Below are positions 9,544-20,276 of a DNA stretch of 64,000 bases, piece by piece; the first letter of the stretch is position 1; each line of letters begins with the position of its first letter. Where the stretch lies: assembly GCA_964520905.1 (NCBI GenBank), contig CAZFQL010000012.1:1-64000 (forward strand). The letters run 5' to 3'. This stretch comes from JAGVIE01 sp964520905. GTDB taxonomy: Bacteria > Bacteroidota > Ignavibacteria > UBA10030 > SZUA-254. The notes beneath the pieces were generated by a model. It was not told the DNA's origin, did no database searches, and saw only the letters and a program-made list of their open reading frames with translations. The position numbers and the translations under genes are program-made.

Positions 9544-12500
9544 ATGCCTAAAGTCATCTTTATAATAATCTTTTCGTTAATCCTGCATAATATAGTAGTA
9601 AGTTCAGTTCCACCTCATCCGCGGGTTCTAAAAATGATCAAGGAAAAGAAAATCCTTCTTCCTTATCATCTGGCTAATCGGGGGGAAGCGTTACAGCGTG
9701 GTATTAATTCATTCTCTAAAATATCATCCAAACGAAATGATAAATTACTTGATGAAAAGCATTCGTCAGCATTCAAAGCGATTGCCATCTTCATTAAATT
9801 TTCTGATAACCTTTCTCTTACACCGATAGTATATTTTGATAGTCTCCTGTATGGCGTCAACGGCCATACCCTTCGTAATTATTATAATGAAGTATCGCGG
9901 GGAACACTCGATGTTGTAACAGTAAACTTTCCGAGTTCGATGGATTGGATGGATGCGCCTCAGTTGTACAGTTATTATGTTAACGGTCAGAACGGTTTTG
10001 GAAGCTATCCGCAGAATGCGCAGAAACTTGCCGAAGATGCTATCGCGGCGGCAAATATCGCCGTTGATTTTTCGCAATATGATAACGATAACGATGGTTA
10101 TGTGGATGCGTTATTCATTATACATGCCGGACGAGGAGCGGAATACACAGGAAATGTAAACGATATTTGGTCGCATCAGTGGGGGACATCAACACCTCAG
10201 TTGGTCGATGGTGTATACGCTTATATATATTCGATGGAACCTGAATACTGGCGCAACCCCGGCGATATGACCTGTGGAGTATATGCTCATGAAGCCGGCC
10301 ATGCAATTTTCGGGCTTCCTGATCTTTATGACTACGATTACGATTCGGATGGAATCGGCGCCTGGAGTTTAATGGCAGGCGGGAGCTGGAACGGTCCGCT
10401 TGGCAGTTCGCCGGCGCATCCCGATGCATGGTCGCTTTGCCAGATGGGTTTTGCATCTCAGATAAATATTATTTCCGATACTGCTCAGATCAGCATTCCC
10501 TCTGTTGAGGATAGTGGTATCATATATCGCTTGTGGACGGAGGGTTCCGCCGGTAATGAATATTATTTGGTAGAAAACCGTCGGCGGACAGGATATGATG
10601 CATACTTGCCCGGTGATGGATTATGTATTTATCATATCGATGACTACCGGTCGAGTAATAACGACCAGTGGTATCCGGGGTATACAACATCCGGTCATTA
10701 CAAAGTTGCATTGGAGCAGGCAGACGGTTTTTGGAATTTGGAGAGATATCAAAATGGGGGCGATGCGGGTGATACATATCCGGGATCGACTTTGAATACA
10801 CGATTCGATAATCACTCCGTACCGAACAGTAATGATTATTTGGATAAAAGAACGTACGTCTCAGTTTCAAATATCAGTAACTCAGCGTCGACAATGACCG
10901 CAGATTTTGCAGTGAAAATTGTTCCACCGGATATAAATGTCACGCCAGAATCGTTTATGGTTACGGTAGGCGCGGGTGATACTGCGTGCCGCACTATGGC
11001 AATCCTAAATACCGGAGAAGGCGATTTGTATTATCAAATTCCCTTGGTTGCTTCGGCAGTAGTAAATAGAAATATTTCGCCGAACCTATTTCAATCAGCG
11101 TCATCCAATCCATCAACCCTTAGCGTACCTAAACAAATAAATCCACTCTTGAATGCTTCCGGCGGACCGGATGCTTTCGGTTATTCATGGATGGATTCGG
11201 ATCAGTCTGGAGGTCCCGTTTTCGATTGGATCGATATAAGCGGAGTTGGAACGCCTGTTGCGCTTTCATATTTGCGTGGGTCCGGATTTATTCCACTTGG
11301 ATTTGATTTCAAATATTACGGGAACACATTCAATCAAGTCTCAATAAATTCGAGCGGGTTTATCAGTTTTACAATGGATGGGGTGTGGATACCATTTTTT
11401 TCCTCACTGCCATCCGAGTGGAACCCATCGAATATGGTTGCTATTATGGCGGCAGATCTTGTGCCGATTGGTACGTGCTATTATCATTCCGACACGGCAA
11501 ATCATAGGTTCATCGTTGAATATCAGGACTGGGGAAAAAGCGGCAGTAGTTCTCCGGATTATACGATGGAAATTATTCTGTATGAAGATGGAAGAATTGT
11601 TTTTCAATATCTGAAAATGGATGGCCAGCCGGGTGGTGTAGTTGGTATCCAGAATGCTGAGAGGAATATTGGGCTTAAGGTCGGTACATATTATTCTTAT
11701 TTAAAAAGTAATTTAGCGGTTGAATTCCGGTTACTGCCTAAGTGGTTATCAGCAGAACCTTCTGCAGGCACAATTCTATCAGGCGAGAGTCAAAATGTTA
11801 CGCTAAAATTTTCTACCGATAGCTTGACGGCTGGCAGTTACGATGGCGCTGTTTTTATTTCAAGCAACGACCCGGATGAAAGTATAGTGTCTATCCCGCT
11901 GACTTTCACCGTATTTGATCAGGCGAATATTTCAGATTTACCGGATACGATTGACTTTGGTTATAACATTGTTAATGCAACACACTCCGAAACCGTCACT
12001 ATCAGGAATAATGGATCGTTGGAATTGGTGTGCAATCCGATTTCTGCCGACAATACAGCTTTTCAATCCGATCAAACAAGTATTAGCGTCTTACCATCGA
12101 ATGAGCAATCTATTATAGTATCGTTTACGCCGGAAACAGAAGGAGAATTTTTTGGTGTCTTAACGATAAAGAGCAACGATCCGGTAGATTCCGTAGTTAC
12201 AATATATCTTAAAGGACGTGGAGTTTATCCCCCGGCGATCTCAATCGAACCAGATTCGTTGAACGCTTCTCTGGCGCGGGGAGACAGTATAACAAAGTCG
12301 TTGCGAATCTCGAATTCAGGTTTGGGTAACCTCGTTTACGACATTAAAATTTGTCCGGATTATATCGATATCGGAAATACATTGACAGCGTTAAAAGGGA
12401 AGTCGGCGCTGCGTGGAAATATCTGGAGTGTTAATGAAGTGTCGGTACTAAATGAGATAAAATTTTTTCTTGGTATTGCTAAATCTACCGAATTGCATTT

Positions 12501-14130
12501 TGCAGTCTATGAATCGAACAGTAAAACCGGTTACTTCTACCGGATTAATGTGAAAGCACAAATGAGTTCCGGTGTAGGGAAGCAGTTCTATTCCTCCGGC
12601 TCTATGAACTCGCTATTGGTTCCGGGGAAATATTATTTTGTCGCTCTAACGAGCCGCGATACTGTAACATTTTACTTGCAACCGAGAAGTTTACCAATGG
12701 ATACATCGTGGGGGAAAATACATTCGAGTGCGGTCTTCTATTATGTTCCGCCGCCGTTGCTCGTAAATCCGACTATTTCATCTGCAAGCGTAATTTATCA
12801 ATCGCTCGGCTTTTCAAAAGATTTCGTTTCTGCAATATCGCCCGCCGCCGGAGTTGTAGCACCAGGCAGTTATTCAGACATCGATCTAAAAGTTAAGTCG
12901 AACAGTCGTATCGGGACACATCGTCTGATGCTGAGCATCAACAGTAACGATCCGATAACACCTCAGGTATCGGTTCCATTCGAACTACAGGTCAAATTCC
13001 CGGGAGTTGTTCTTGAGGCAGGATGGAACATGGTTTCGCTCCCTTTAAAAGTACCCGACAGGTATAAAACTTCTGTCTTCACAGAATGTCAATCAGGTGT
13101 TTTTTCTTATAATGAAAGTTATTTACCCGTAGATACATTGGAAGAAGGTCTCGGTTATTGGATGAAGTTTACGGAAGCGCAAACGGTTACCCCGACCGGC
13201 GATGATATCCCGCTCGATACACTGACGTTGAATCCCCGGTGGAATATTATCGGCTCGCTATCGTATGCAGTGCCGGTAGCAGGAATTACATCCGTTCCTC
13301 CGGCAAGCATTAGCCCGGAAGTTATCGGGTTTTCGAACGAGAGAGGATATTTCAATGCCGATACCATTAAGCCGGGGTACGGTTATTGGTTTAAATCGAA
13401 TAGCGCCGGAAAAATAGTGTTGAATGCGGTATCAACCTCTGCCCGGATTGATACTACAGTTAAAGGGTTGATGAATATTACAACTGCTGAAGGAATTTCT
13501 AATTTAATATTCACCGATGCAAAAGGAAGAATAAGAATTTTATACTTTACCTCGTACCGTGACGGATTAGATATTACAACCTCTGAACTTCCGCCGCCCC
13601 CACCGGCTGGTGTGTTTGATGTCCGGTTCTCATCGCAAAGCAATGCCGAGATGTGGAGCGATACGAGCCAAACTTTCCCAATAATAATGGAAGGGGCAGT
13701 GCCACCTGTTACATTGAGCTGGAATATGAAGGGACAGACAATTCTTCCATTCCTGCAGTTGGACGATAAAATAATTCCAATGACGGGAACAGGCACGACT
13801 GAAATTTTAAATCCGGAATCTGCAATGAAGCTTAGACTGACTTCATCATCACAGACAGAAATCCCGAGGGAATTTGCATTGCAGCAAAACTATCCTAACC
13901 CATTCAATCCCTCAACGATTATCAATTACCAATTGCCAACGGCTAATTATGTAACACTAAAGATTTACAATGTACTCGGTCAGGAAGTAGCAACTTTAGT
14001 AGATGGAGAACAGCTTGCAGGTTATCACGAGGCAGTGTGGGATGCAAGCGCGGTGCCGAGCGGTGTGTACTATTATAAACTGCACGCGGGTAATTTCACT
14101 GAGGTAAAGAAAATGCTGCTTGTGAGATAA
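9544..14130 (+). CDS. Secreted M6 family metalloprotease with C-terminal sorting domain
   Basis: About 1528 residues. The start at 9544 gives the signal peptide MPKVIFIIIFSLILHNIVVS; an upstream in-frame start at 9313 would add 77 implausible residues and overlap ispE. The M6 (immune-inhibitor-A-like) catalytic domain has the zinc site HEAGHAIFGLPD near residue 249 and the Met-turn-like WSLMAGGSWNG. A calcium-type segment, NDNDGYVDALF, precedes it. The middle consists of a beta-sandwich region, then two or more HYDIN/choice-of-anchor-D type Ig modules (for example VTIYLKGRG near residue 890). A WNMVSLPL module follows near residue 1160. The last 90 residues are the sorting domain, FALQQNYPNPFNPSTIINY to KKMLLVR. 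It should be an exported, surface-attached or released protease. Confidence 0.93.
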   Translation: MPKVIFIIIFSLILHNIVVSSVPPHPRVLKMIKEKKILLPYHLANRGEALQRGINSFSKISSKRNDKLLDEKHSSAFKAIAIFIKFSDNLSLTPIVYFDSLLYGVNGHTLRNYYNEVSRGTLDVVTVNFPSSMDWMDAPQLYSYYVNGQNGFGSYPQNAQKLAEDAIAAANIAVDFSQYDNDNDGYVDALFIIHAGRGAEYTGNVNDIWSHQWGTSTPQLVDGVYAYIYSMEPEYWRNPGDMTCGVYAHEAGHAIFGLPDLYDYDYDSDGIGAWSLMAGGSWNGPLGSSPAHPDAWSLCQMGFASQINIISDTAQISIPSVEDSGIIYRLWTEGSAGNEYYLVENRRRTGYDAYLPGDGLCIYHIDDYRSSNNDQWYPGYTTSGHYKVALEQADGFWNLERYQNGGDAGDTYPGSTLNTRFDNHSVPNSNDYLDKRTYVSVSNISNSASTMTADFAVKIVPPDINVTPESFMVTVGAGDTACRTMAILNTGEGDLYYQIPLVASAVVNRNISPNLFQSASSNPSTLSVPKQINPLLNASGGPDAFGYSWMDSDQSGGPVFDWIDISGVGTPVALSYLRGSGFIPLGFDFKYYGNTFNQVSINSSGFISFTMDGVWIPFFSSLPSEWNPSNMVAIMAADLVPIGTCYYHSDTANHRFIVEYQDWGKSGSSSPDYTMEIILYEDGRIVFQYLKMDGQPGGVVGIQNAERNIGLKVGTYYSYLKSNLAVEFRLLPKWLSAEPSAGTILSGESQNVTLKFSTDSLTAGSYDGAVFISSNDPDESIVSIPLTFTVFDQANISDLPDTIDFGYNIVNATHSETVTIRNNGSLELVCNPISADNTAFQSDQTSISVLPSNEQSIIVSFTPETEGEFFGVLTIKSNDPVDSVVTIYLKGRGVYPPAISIEPDSLNASLARGDSITKSLRISNSGLGNLVYDIKICPDYIDIGNTLTALKGKSALRGNIWSVNEVSVLNEIKFFLGIAKSTELHFAVYESNSKTGYFYRINVKAQMSSGVGKQFYSSGSMNSLLVPGKYYFVALTSRDTVTFYLQPRSLPMDTSWGKIHSSAVFYYVPPPLLVNPTISSASVIYQSLGFSKDFVSAISPAAGVVAPGSYSDIDLKVKSNSRIGTHRLMLSINSNDPITPQVSVPFELQVKFPGVVLEAGWNMVSLPLKVPDRYKTSVFTECQSGVFSYNESYLPVDTLEEGLGYWMKFTEAQTVTPTGDDIPLDTLTLNPRWNIIGSLSYAVPVAGITSVPPASISPEVIGFSNERGYFNADTIKPGYGYWFKSNSAGKIVLNAVSTSARIDTTVKGLMNITTAEGISNLIFTDAKGRIRILYFTSYRDGLDITTSELPPPPPAGVFDVRFSSQSNAEMWSDTSQTFPIIMEGAVPPVTLSWNMKGQTILPFLQLDDKIIPMTGTGTTEILNPESAMKLRLTSSSQTEIPREFALQQNYPNPFNPSTIINYQLPTANYVTLKIYNVLGQEVATLVDGEQLAGYHEAVWDASAVPSGVYYYKLHAGNFTEVKKMLLVR

Positions 14131-14445
14131 CCATAAACCAAAAGCTAAGAGCCAATAGCTAAAGGCAATAATACCACACCCCCAGGATATATAGTATTTG
14201 TCCCGGAGGTTTTTATTTCAGATAGAATGGACTGATTACTTGAAAGTGCGAGAGAGATAAAATGAATTAATTTTATCTTTTTCACTTGACATTATAATTG
14301 CAAGCAATTTTCAAGTTATTTCCAGAAGAATTATTCAAATTTGTGCCCTTTATCAATTATTAGAAATCGTCATTGATTATATTAGAATCAATTTATATAT
14401 TAATCTCACTTTGATAATGACAATTAAGCGAGAACATCTAACAAG
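14131..14445. other. Intergenic region between the two giant sorting-domain genes
   Basis: 315 bases without a gene. It opens with a low-complexity stretch near 14140-14167 built from AGCTAAGAGCC- and AGCTAAAGGC-like words. A weak GC hairpin followed by TTTTT lies near 14186-14216. The perfect AT-rich terminator-like hairpin at 14255-14282 follows. Downstream is AATTGC-AA-GCAATT nested inside CTTGA/TCAAG, near 14284-14315, which could belong to the promoter of the next gene. Nothing else was recognised. Confidence 0.5.
14255..14282 (+). terminator. AT-rich hairpin terminator after M6 protease gene
   Basis: Perfect 8-bp arms AGATAAAA (14255-14262) and TTTTATCT (14271-14278) with an 8-base loop, followed by a run of T to 14282. 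The stem has almost no GC, so it would be a weak terminator. Confidence 0.45.
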
Positions 14446-17400
14446 ATGACGAGGCAGGGCGTGAAAATATTTGAACTAAAACATATCGTATTTATATTTA
14501 TTCTCTTACTTTATTCACTTAATTTTCTTTTCGGACAATACCCATTTCCACCGGCGATTAAAGCTGCTGTGAGTGCAAGCGACACTATTGAAACCATAGG
14601 TGGTGTTGTGATAGATGGAAGAGACCACGATAGTAATGGTAATCTACTTTTATCATCCAGCAACGGAACTTACGGTGTATGGACGACCTCATTTTTAAAT
14701 CAGTTTAGTCCATCCCAAATAGGTGGAACTGCTAATGGAATTGATTATTCACCATCCTTCCCAGCTAATCCTGCCGTAGCGCTTTCTTTTCAATATCTCA
14801 GTGGTGGATTTCCACAATCGCCTGACAGTGTCTTAGGATTACCCGAGGGAGCATTAAAAGCTTTCGCTATCAGTGGTAAGACCGGCAGTCAGTATGTAAC
14901 TAATTTATCTCAACTAATTCAACCGTTATCCGGTGTAACTTACATCGATGTAGAGTTGGCGTCTATTCCCGTAATAAGCGGACAAGGAATTCTTATTATT
15001 CATACTACTTCGAAGAACGCCTCGTTTAAGTATATAACTGGTACCTTCAAGGGAATAATTATAGCCGATAATGTTAGGATGTACGGAACTTCCCTTTGTA
15101 TAGGGTCCATCCTCAGTATAGGACCTAATGAGTCAGGACAAGGTAAAGTCACAATGACGACATCTGCAGATGTTTATTATTCAAGTGCAGCCATATACAA
15201 TGCAATGAATGTTGTTTTATCGGGGCTGACGTTGAATCCCTATGCGTTGCCAAATGCGGTCACCGGGAGACAATATCATCAAATAATTACTGCTTCAGGT
15301 GGTACACCACCCTATTCAATTACAGCAAATAATTTACCGACATGGTTATCACTATCGAGTAGTGGTGTTCTTTCAGGTATTCCGACGACTGTGGGTCAAG
15401 ATACCATTATCGTTATTATAACTGACGGAAATGGTCTTATGAGTAGGAAAGTATATCAAATTAATATAAGTTTAGGCAGCAATATTCAAGGTTCTCAGTT
15501 CTGGGATGTAAATAAAAATGGAATAAAAGATGCAGGTGAATCCGGTTTACCGAATTGGAAGATACGGTTATACGGAACCGTAGATGATTCAACGGCAAGC
15601 GATCAATCAGGTAATTATTCGTTTAACAGTTTACCGATCGGTAATTATCTTGTCACTCAGGATTTCCGAACAAGCTGGTCTCAGAGTTATCCTGCATCGT
15701 TGATGAGTACAATAGACTCATTAAAGCAACGTGGTCAGATTCAAATATTCAAACATTTCGTGGCATTAGCCCAAGATGCTTATAATTACAGGGTTAAACC
15801 CGCATCTCAAGGTGGTGGCAATGGTTCTTATTTTGGATATACTACTCCATCATCACTAACGAATAATCCCTATGCGACTTTTACTCGATCAATCAGCAAT
15901 CCGTACTCGATAAGTTTTACTGCTACTGCTCCATTGATATTTTGGGGACAATTCGCTGCAACTTGTGATAGCAATGGGTTGTTCCCTTCTGTTACAAATA
16001 TTAACCAGGGTATGTGGCAAATAAGAATTACTGCACAAGACACTGCATTCATCTGGAAAGATTTCGGTAATGTACCTTTTGAAATTAGAGGAAAAATTTT
16101 TACCGATTATAAAGACTCTAAAATTGGTTTAGCCGGTTTTAGAGTTAACCTTCACGGACCGATTGATACTTTTGCTGTCACCGATGCAAATGGTGATTTT
16201 GTCCTAAGAGATTTTCCCTGGGGTACATATTCATTGACACAAGACAGTACCACAGAATGGATCCAATCTTACCCATCACCAACTCCAACTTCTTGCGAAA
16301 GTATCTATGCCTCTACAATGGCTATACAAAAACATCTTCAATATCTTGCTTGGCTTGCCTGGTATTACAAAATGACACCGTACGGTTTAGGCGGTGGCGG
16401 AGGTTATTATACTAGTTTTGCAATACCGATGATGTATCGAACCGATTCAGTGGCTTCTTATGAGGTTAGTTCTGTTGAGTCTAAATATGTCTCCATTATT
16501 GCTCGCTCAACGAAATATTCTCCAGCAACTATCAACATGAATATTGATTCAGTCGGTCGGACGACTATAGCATATTCCGGCAATCTATACATTCGGCAGG
16601 AACCGGGAAGTCAATTCATAGACATCCATAATTTCTTTGAGTATGGTTACGGTGGAGTGGCTTATCGTAATTTTGGAAATACACAACCGACAAAAATCCA
16701 AGGAATAATATTTTCTGATGATAATCTAAATGGTATTCAAGATCCGGGTGAGCAAGGGGTTCCAGATTGGAAAGTATTCGCAGGTGGTCCAGTAACTGAT
16801 TCAACCACGACAGATTCATCGGGCTCATATCAGCTAACTAATCTTCCGGCAGGATTATATTTTGTAAATGAAAGTTATCGCGCTGGGTGGGGACAAACAG
16901 CACCGTCTATGATTCCTCTATTATCTAAGCGTGATTCCGTTATAAATAATTTCAATCAACTTATTTCGCATTTAGATACTTTGGGGGCGGATGCATACAG
17001 ATATAAAACATTATCTGTAATGTGGGGAGGTGGTGGCGGATCTTATACTGCATACACGATCCCCGATCTATTACATAGTATTAAAGATGGTACATCAATT
17101 CTTTCTGCGGCCCCAACTGTTGTATCGGTCCAGTTTACAGCCAACTCAGCGTATAATTTTGGCTCAATAACAGTGGTTGCTGACTCAGTCGGAAAATTGA
17201 ATAATTTTGTTCTCAGTGGTGATTTCGCCTCGCTTGGATATCGGATTGTGGATACCGATTCTTCGAATCGACTTGTTGCCAATGTAAATTTTGGAAACAA
17301 ACAATCTCCTAACGTCCCATTAATTACTGGAATAACTCCGCCTTCTCCATCAAACAATAATAATCCGATTATCAGCGGGCATGCGGAAGTACTTTCAACG

Positions 17401-19263
17401 GTAAACATATATGCGAATGATTGTGCTGGTCTGCCTATTGCAACGACATCTGCCGATAGTAGCGGATCATTTGAAACAACCGTGAACGTTGTAGACAATT
17501 CGACAACTATATTATTTGTTTCAGCGACCAATATGGCAGGAACGTCTCCTTGCTCATCGTTAGGAATAAATTACGTTGAGGACAGTGAGGCTCCTTCAAA
17601 GCCCACTAACCTTAACATTGATCCGCATTCTATTTCAAATAATAATCGTCCGACGATTTCAGGCTTAGCAGAATTCGGATCGTCGATTAGGATCTATGCT
17701 AATACATGCGGCGGTACACCTATAGCAATTATTTATGCGGATAGTTCGGGCATTTTCAATGCTATGCTCAGTGTTCCTGATAATTCCACAACAACATTCT
17801 ATGTTACGTCCACAGATTCGGCAGGCAACGCGTCAGAATGTTCAACCGGTATTACCTACATCGAAGATAGCCAGGGACCAGCCGCACCCAATAGCCTCTG
17901 CATTGAACCACTCTCACCTGCAAATAATAATCATCCGATTTTATCAGGTGTTACAGAAGCGAAATCATTGGTGAAAGTTTATATAGGTAGTTGTGGCACA
18001 TCAGCTATCGCAACCGTTACTGCAGACAGCTTCGGAATATTCAGTACGAGCTTAACGGTCACAGACAATACCAATACTATATTTTATACTACGGCTACAG
18101 ACTCTGCGGGGAATACATCGGAATGTTCGGAAAATTTAATGTATATCGAAGATAGTAAACCACCTTCTTCACCAGAAAACCTCACTGTGAGTCCGAAAAG
18201 TGATTGCGTAACTTTACATTGGGATAGTAACACTGAACCTGATATTAATCGCTACCATATATACTCTGACACAGTGCCGAACCCGATTATTTTGATTGAC
18301 TCAACAGTTAACTCGGCGAATACTAAACTGCTGATTGGTTTGAAACGAGGGATAAAATATTATTTTCATGTTACAGCTATTGATAGCAGTTCCAATGAAA
18401 GTGGATATTCGAACCAAGTCGATAACATAAAGAGCTTCAACCTTAATATTTCCGAAGGCTGGAATCTAATTTCAATTCCCTTCTTAATGCTAGATAATCG
18501 AAAGGAAATCATTTATCCCACCTCCAATTCATCTGCCTTTGCTTATCAGGGATCATATGTTTCATCTGATACAATCCTTCTTGGTAAAGGATATTGGGTA
18601 AAATATGGAAGTGATCAAATCAACCAGCTCAGTGGTTATTCTGTAGACATCGAAACAGTTTGTGTGGAAAAAGGATGGAATATGATTGGCTCAATCTCTG
18701 ACTCTGTAGCTGATAGTACTATAATCAGTATTCCTCCCCAAATAATTACTTCGCAGTTTTTCTGCTACATTAGCGGCTCTAATTATCTTACATCTACCAT
18801 TATCGCACCCGGTCAGGGATATTGGATAAAGACAAACCAGGCTGGGAAACTTATTTTTTCATCGTCCCAAGAAATAGTAAATCGAAGTAGTATTAAAATC
18901 ATCTCAACAACAGAAAAGCCACCACAACCGCCACCAGCTCAAACAAAAGTGAATGAAATTCCAAAAGAATTTGCACTTCACCAGAACTATCCCAATCCCT
19001 TTAACCCATCAACGGTTATCAATTACCAATTGCCAATCGACAGTTATGTGAAATTGATAGTCTATAATCTGCTCGGTCAGGAAGTAGCATCGATTGTTGA
19101 TGAGGTTCAGGAGGCAGGATATAAATCGGTTGAGTGGAATTCAGATGACCTCTCCGGCAAAAGCGTTGCAAGCGGGGTTTATGTATATCGTCTCGAAGCT
19201 TCGAGCCAAGCCGATCCTTCAAAGTCGTTTAGTCAGATTAGGAAAATGATTTTGATGAAGTAA
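14446..19263 (+). CDS. Giant secreted SdrD/Ig-repeat surface protein with C-terminal sorting domain
   Basis: 1605 residues starting with a signal peptide (IVFIFILLLYSLNFLFGQ). Modules in order: an unassigned N-terminal domain to about residue 255; a putative Ig (He_PIG) domain near 260-342 (ASGGTPPYSITANNLPTWLS); three SdrD-B/Cna-B-like modules near 346, 545 and 749, of which the first and third start like GSQFWDVNKNGIKDAGESG; three Ig-like repeats near 958-1240, each with an ISG core and ending in DSxGNxSECS or a variant; a fibronectin III module near 1240-1330; a WNLISIPF module; and the sorting domain from FALHQNYPNPFNPSTVINY to KMILMK. No enzymatic motif is seen, so it is probably an adhesin, sheath or structural surface protein. 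The three SdrD modules are separated by similar Gly-rich spacers with GGGG followed by aromatic residues. Confidence 0.9.
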   Translation: MTRQGVKIFELKHIVFIFILLLYSLNFLFGQYPFPPAIKAAVSASDTIETIGGVVIDGRDHDSNGNLLLSSSNGTYGVWTTSFLNQFSPSQIGGTANGIDYSPSFPANPAVALSFQYLSGGFPQSPDSVLGLPEGALKAFAISGKTGSQYVTNLSQLIQPLSGVTYIDVELASIPVISGQGILIIHTTSKNASFKYITGTFKGIIIADNVRMYGTSLCIGSILSIGPNESGQGKVTMTTSADVYYSSAAIYNAMNVVLSGLTLNPYALPNAVTGRQYHQIITASGGTPPYSITANNLPTWLSLSSSGVLSGIPTTVGQDTIIVIITDGNGLMSRKVYQINISLGSNIQGSQFWDVNKNGIKDAGESGLPNWKIRLYGTVDDSTASDQSGNYSFNSLPIGNYLVTQDFRTSWSQSYPASLMSTIDSLKQRGQIQIFKHFVALAQDAYNYRVKPASQGGGNGSYFGYTTPSSLTNNPYATFTRSISNPYSISFTATAPLIFWGQFAATCDSNGLFPSVTNINQGMWQIRITAQDTAFIWKDFGNVPFEIRGKIFTDYKDSKIGLAGFRVNLHGPIDTFAVTDANGDFVLRDFPWGTYSLTQDSTTEWIQSYPSPTPTSCESIYASTMAIQKHLQYLAWLAWYYKMTPYGLGGGGGYYTSFAIPMMYRTDSVASYEVSSVESKYVSIIARSTKYSPATINMNIDSVGRTTIAYSGNLYIRQEPGSQFIDIHNFFEYGYGGVAYRNFGNTQPTKIQGIIFSDDNLNGIQDPGEQGVPDWKVFAGGPVTDSTTTDSSGSYQLTNLPAGLYFVNESYRAGWGQTAPSMIPLLSKRDSVINNFNQLISHLDTLGADAYRYKTLSVMWGGGGGSYTAYTIPDLLHSIKDGTSILSAAPTVVSVQFTANSAYNFGSITVVADSVGKLNNFVLSGDFASLGYRIVDTDSSNRLVANVNFGNKQSPNVPLITGITPPSPSNNNNPIISGHAEVLSTVNIYANDCAGLPIATTSADSSGSFETTVNVVDNSTTILFVSATNMAGTSPCSSLGINYVEDSEAPSKPTNLNIDPHSISNNNRPTISGLAEFGSSIRIYANTCGGTPIAIIYADSSGIFNAMLSVPDNSTTTFYVTSTDSAGNASECSTGITYIEDSQGPAAPNSLCIEPLSPANNNHPILSGVTEAKSLVKVYIGSCGTSAIATVTADSFGIFSTSLTVTDNTNTIFYTTATDSAGNTSECSENLMYIEDSKPPSSPENLTVSPKSDCVTLHWDSNTEPDINRYHIYSDTVPNPIILIDSTVNSANTKLLIGLKRGIKYYFHVTAIDSSSNESGYSNQVDNIKSFNLNISEGWNLISIPFLMLDNRKEIIYPTSNSSAFAYQGSYVSSDTILLGKGYWVKYGSDQINQLSGYSVDIETVCVEKGWNMIGSISDSVADSTIISIPPQIITSQFFCYISGSNYLTSTIIAPGQGYWIKTNQAGKLIFSSSQEIVNRSSIKIISTTEKPPQPPPAQTKVNEIPKEFALHQNYPNPFNPSTVINYQLPIDSYVKLIVYNLLGQEVASIVDEVQEAGYKSVEWNSDDLSGKSVASGVYVYRLEASSQADPSKSFSQIRKMILMK

Positions 19264-19286
19264 TTTTGCATTTCGAATTCAGTATC

Positions 19287-19324
19287 TAAGTGAGCCAATC
19301 TAAATAGGTTGGCTCACTTATTTT
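19287..19324 (+). terminator. Rho-independent terminator after the SdrD/Ig surface protein gene
   Basis: A 12-bp perfect stem, TAAGTGAGCCAA (19287-19298) with TTGGCTCACTTA (19309-19320), extended by a G-U and a C-G pair around a 6-base loop and followed by TTTT. It is a strong hairpin lying between the surface-protein gene and kdsA. Confidence 0.88.
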
Positions 19325-19445
19325 AATGCGATGATCAAAAACACCGTTTTTGTGTCTGTCCGTTATTCCTCTGCATTCATTGCACATCACCCGAATTTTT
19401 CGTAATTTTATCACAAATTAGATTGAAGCTTATTTCCGTGAATGG

Positions 19446-20276
19446 ATGGATATGATCAAAATAGGGAAAATCAAAATAGGCAATGGTAATCCTCTCGTTC
19501 TTATTGCCGGACCGTGCGTAGTCGAAAGCAGGGAGATGGTTTTCAGGACTGCGGAACAAATTCAGAAGATTGCGAAGAAACATCATGTCCCGTTCATCTT
19601 TAAAGCATCGTACAAAAAAGCTAACCGAACAAGCGGCAAATCATTTTCTACTTTAGGGATGGAAGAATCGCTTGCTATTCTTGCCGACGTTAAAAAAGAA
19701 TTTAATGTTCCTATATTAACAGACATTCATTCTGAGACTGAAGCAGATATTGCGGCTGAGGTTGCAGACATCCTCCAAATTCCGGCGTTTCTTTGTAGAC
19801 AAACTGAACTGTTGCAAGCGGCTGGTATGACTGGAAAGGTTGTTAATATAAAGAAGGGTCAGTTCATGGCACCCGAGGATATGAAACATCAGGCACAAAA
19901 GGTTGAGATGACTGGGAATAAAAAAATTATGCTCACGGAGCGCGGAGCTTCTTTCGGCTATCATAATCTCGTTGTCGATATGCGCTCGCTGGCAATTATG
20001 CGTAAGTTAGGTTACCCTGTAATATTGGATGCGACTCACTCGGTTCAATTGCCCGGAGGGGGAAAGAATGAAACCGGCGGTCAACCTGAGTTTATCTTCC
20101 CGATAGCTCGTGCCGGTGTTGCCGCTGGATTAGACGGCCTTTTTATTGAAACGCACCCCGATCCGAAACGCGCGCTAAGCGACTCTGCCAGTCAGCTTAA
20201 ATTAAACATGCTTGAAAGTTTAGTAAAGCAAGTTGTCTCAATTGATAATATCGTGAAGGATAAATTTGGCATCTAA
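19446..20276 (+). CDS. kdsA: 3-deoxy-8-phosphooctulonate synthase
   Basis: 276 residues, normal for the family. It condenses phosphoenolpyruvate with arabinose 5-phosphate to make Kdo 8-phosphate, the first committed step of Kdo synthesis for LPS. Visible signatures are LIAGPCVVES near the N-terminus, FKASYKKANRTS for PEP binding, TDIHSETEA, the IPAFLCRQTELL segment, LTERGASFGYHNLVVDMR, and DATHSVQLPGG. It is the first gene of a tightly packed six-gene cluster with kdsC, kdsD and the Lpt genes, and it overlaps kdsC by 11 bases. A strong terminator at 19.3 kb separates it from upstream genes, so its promoter should lie within 19325-19445. Confidence 0.97.
   Translation: MDMIKIGKIKIGNGNPLVLIAGPCVVESREMVFRTAEQIQKIAKKHHVPFIFKASYKKANRTSGKSFSTLGMEESLAILADVKKEFNVPILTDIHSETEADIAAEVADILQIPAFLCRQTELLQAAGMTGKVVNIKKGQFMAPEDMKHQAQKVEMTGNKKIMLTERGASFGYHNLVVDMRSLAIMRKLGYPVILDATHSVQLPGGGKNETGGQPEFIFPIARAGVAAGLDGLFIETHPDPKRALSDSASQLKLNMLESLVKQVVSIDNIVKDKFGI

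Noticed and set aside
17043..17531. 162-codon minus-strand frame within the SdrD/Ig gene
   Set aside because: It is antisense to clear Ig and SdrD modules and shows no signature.
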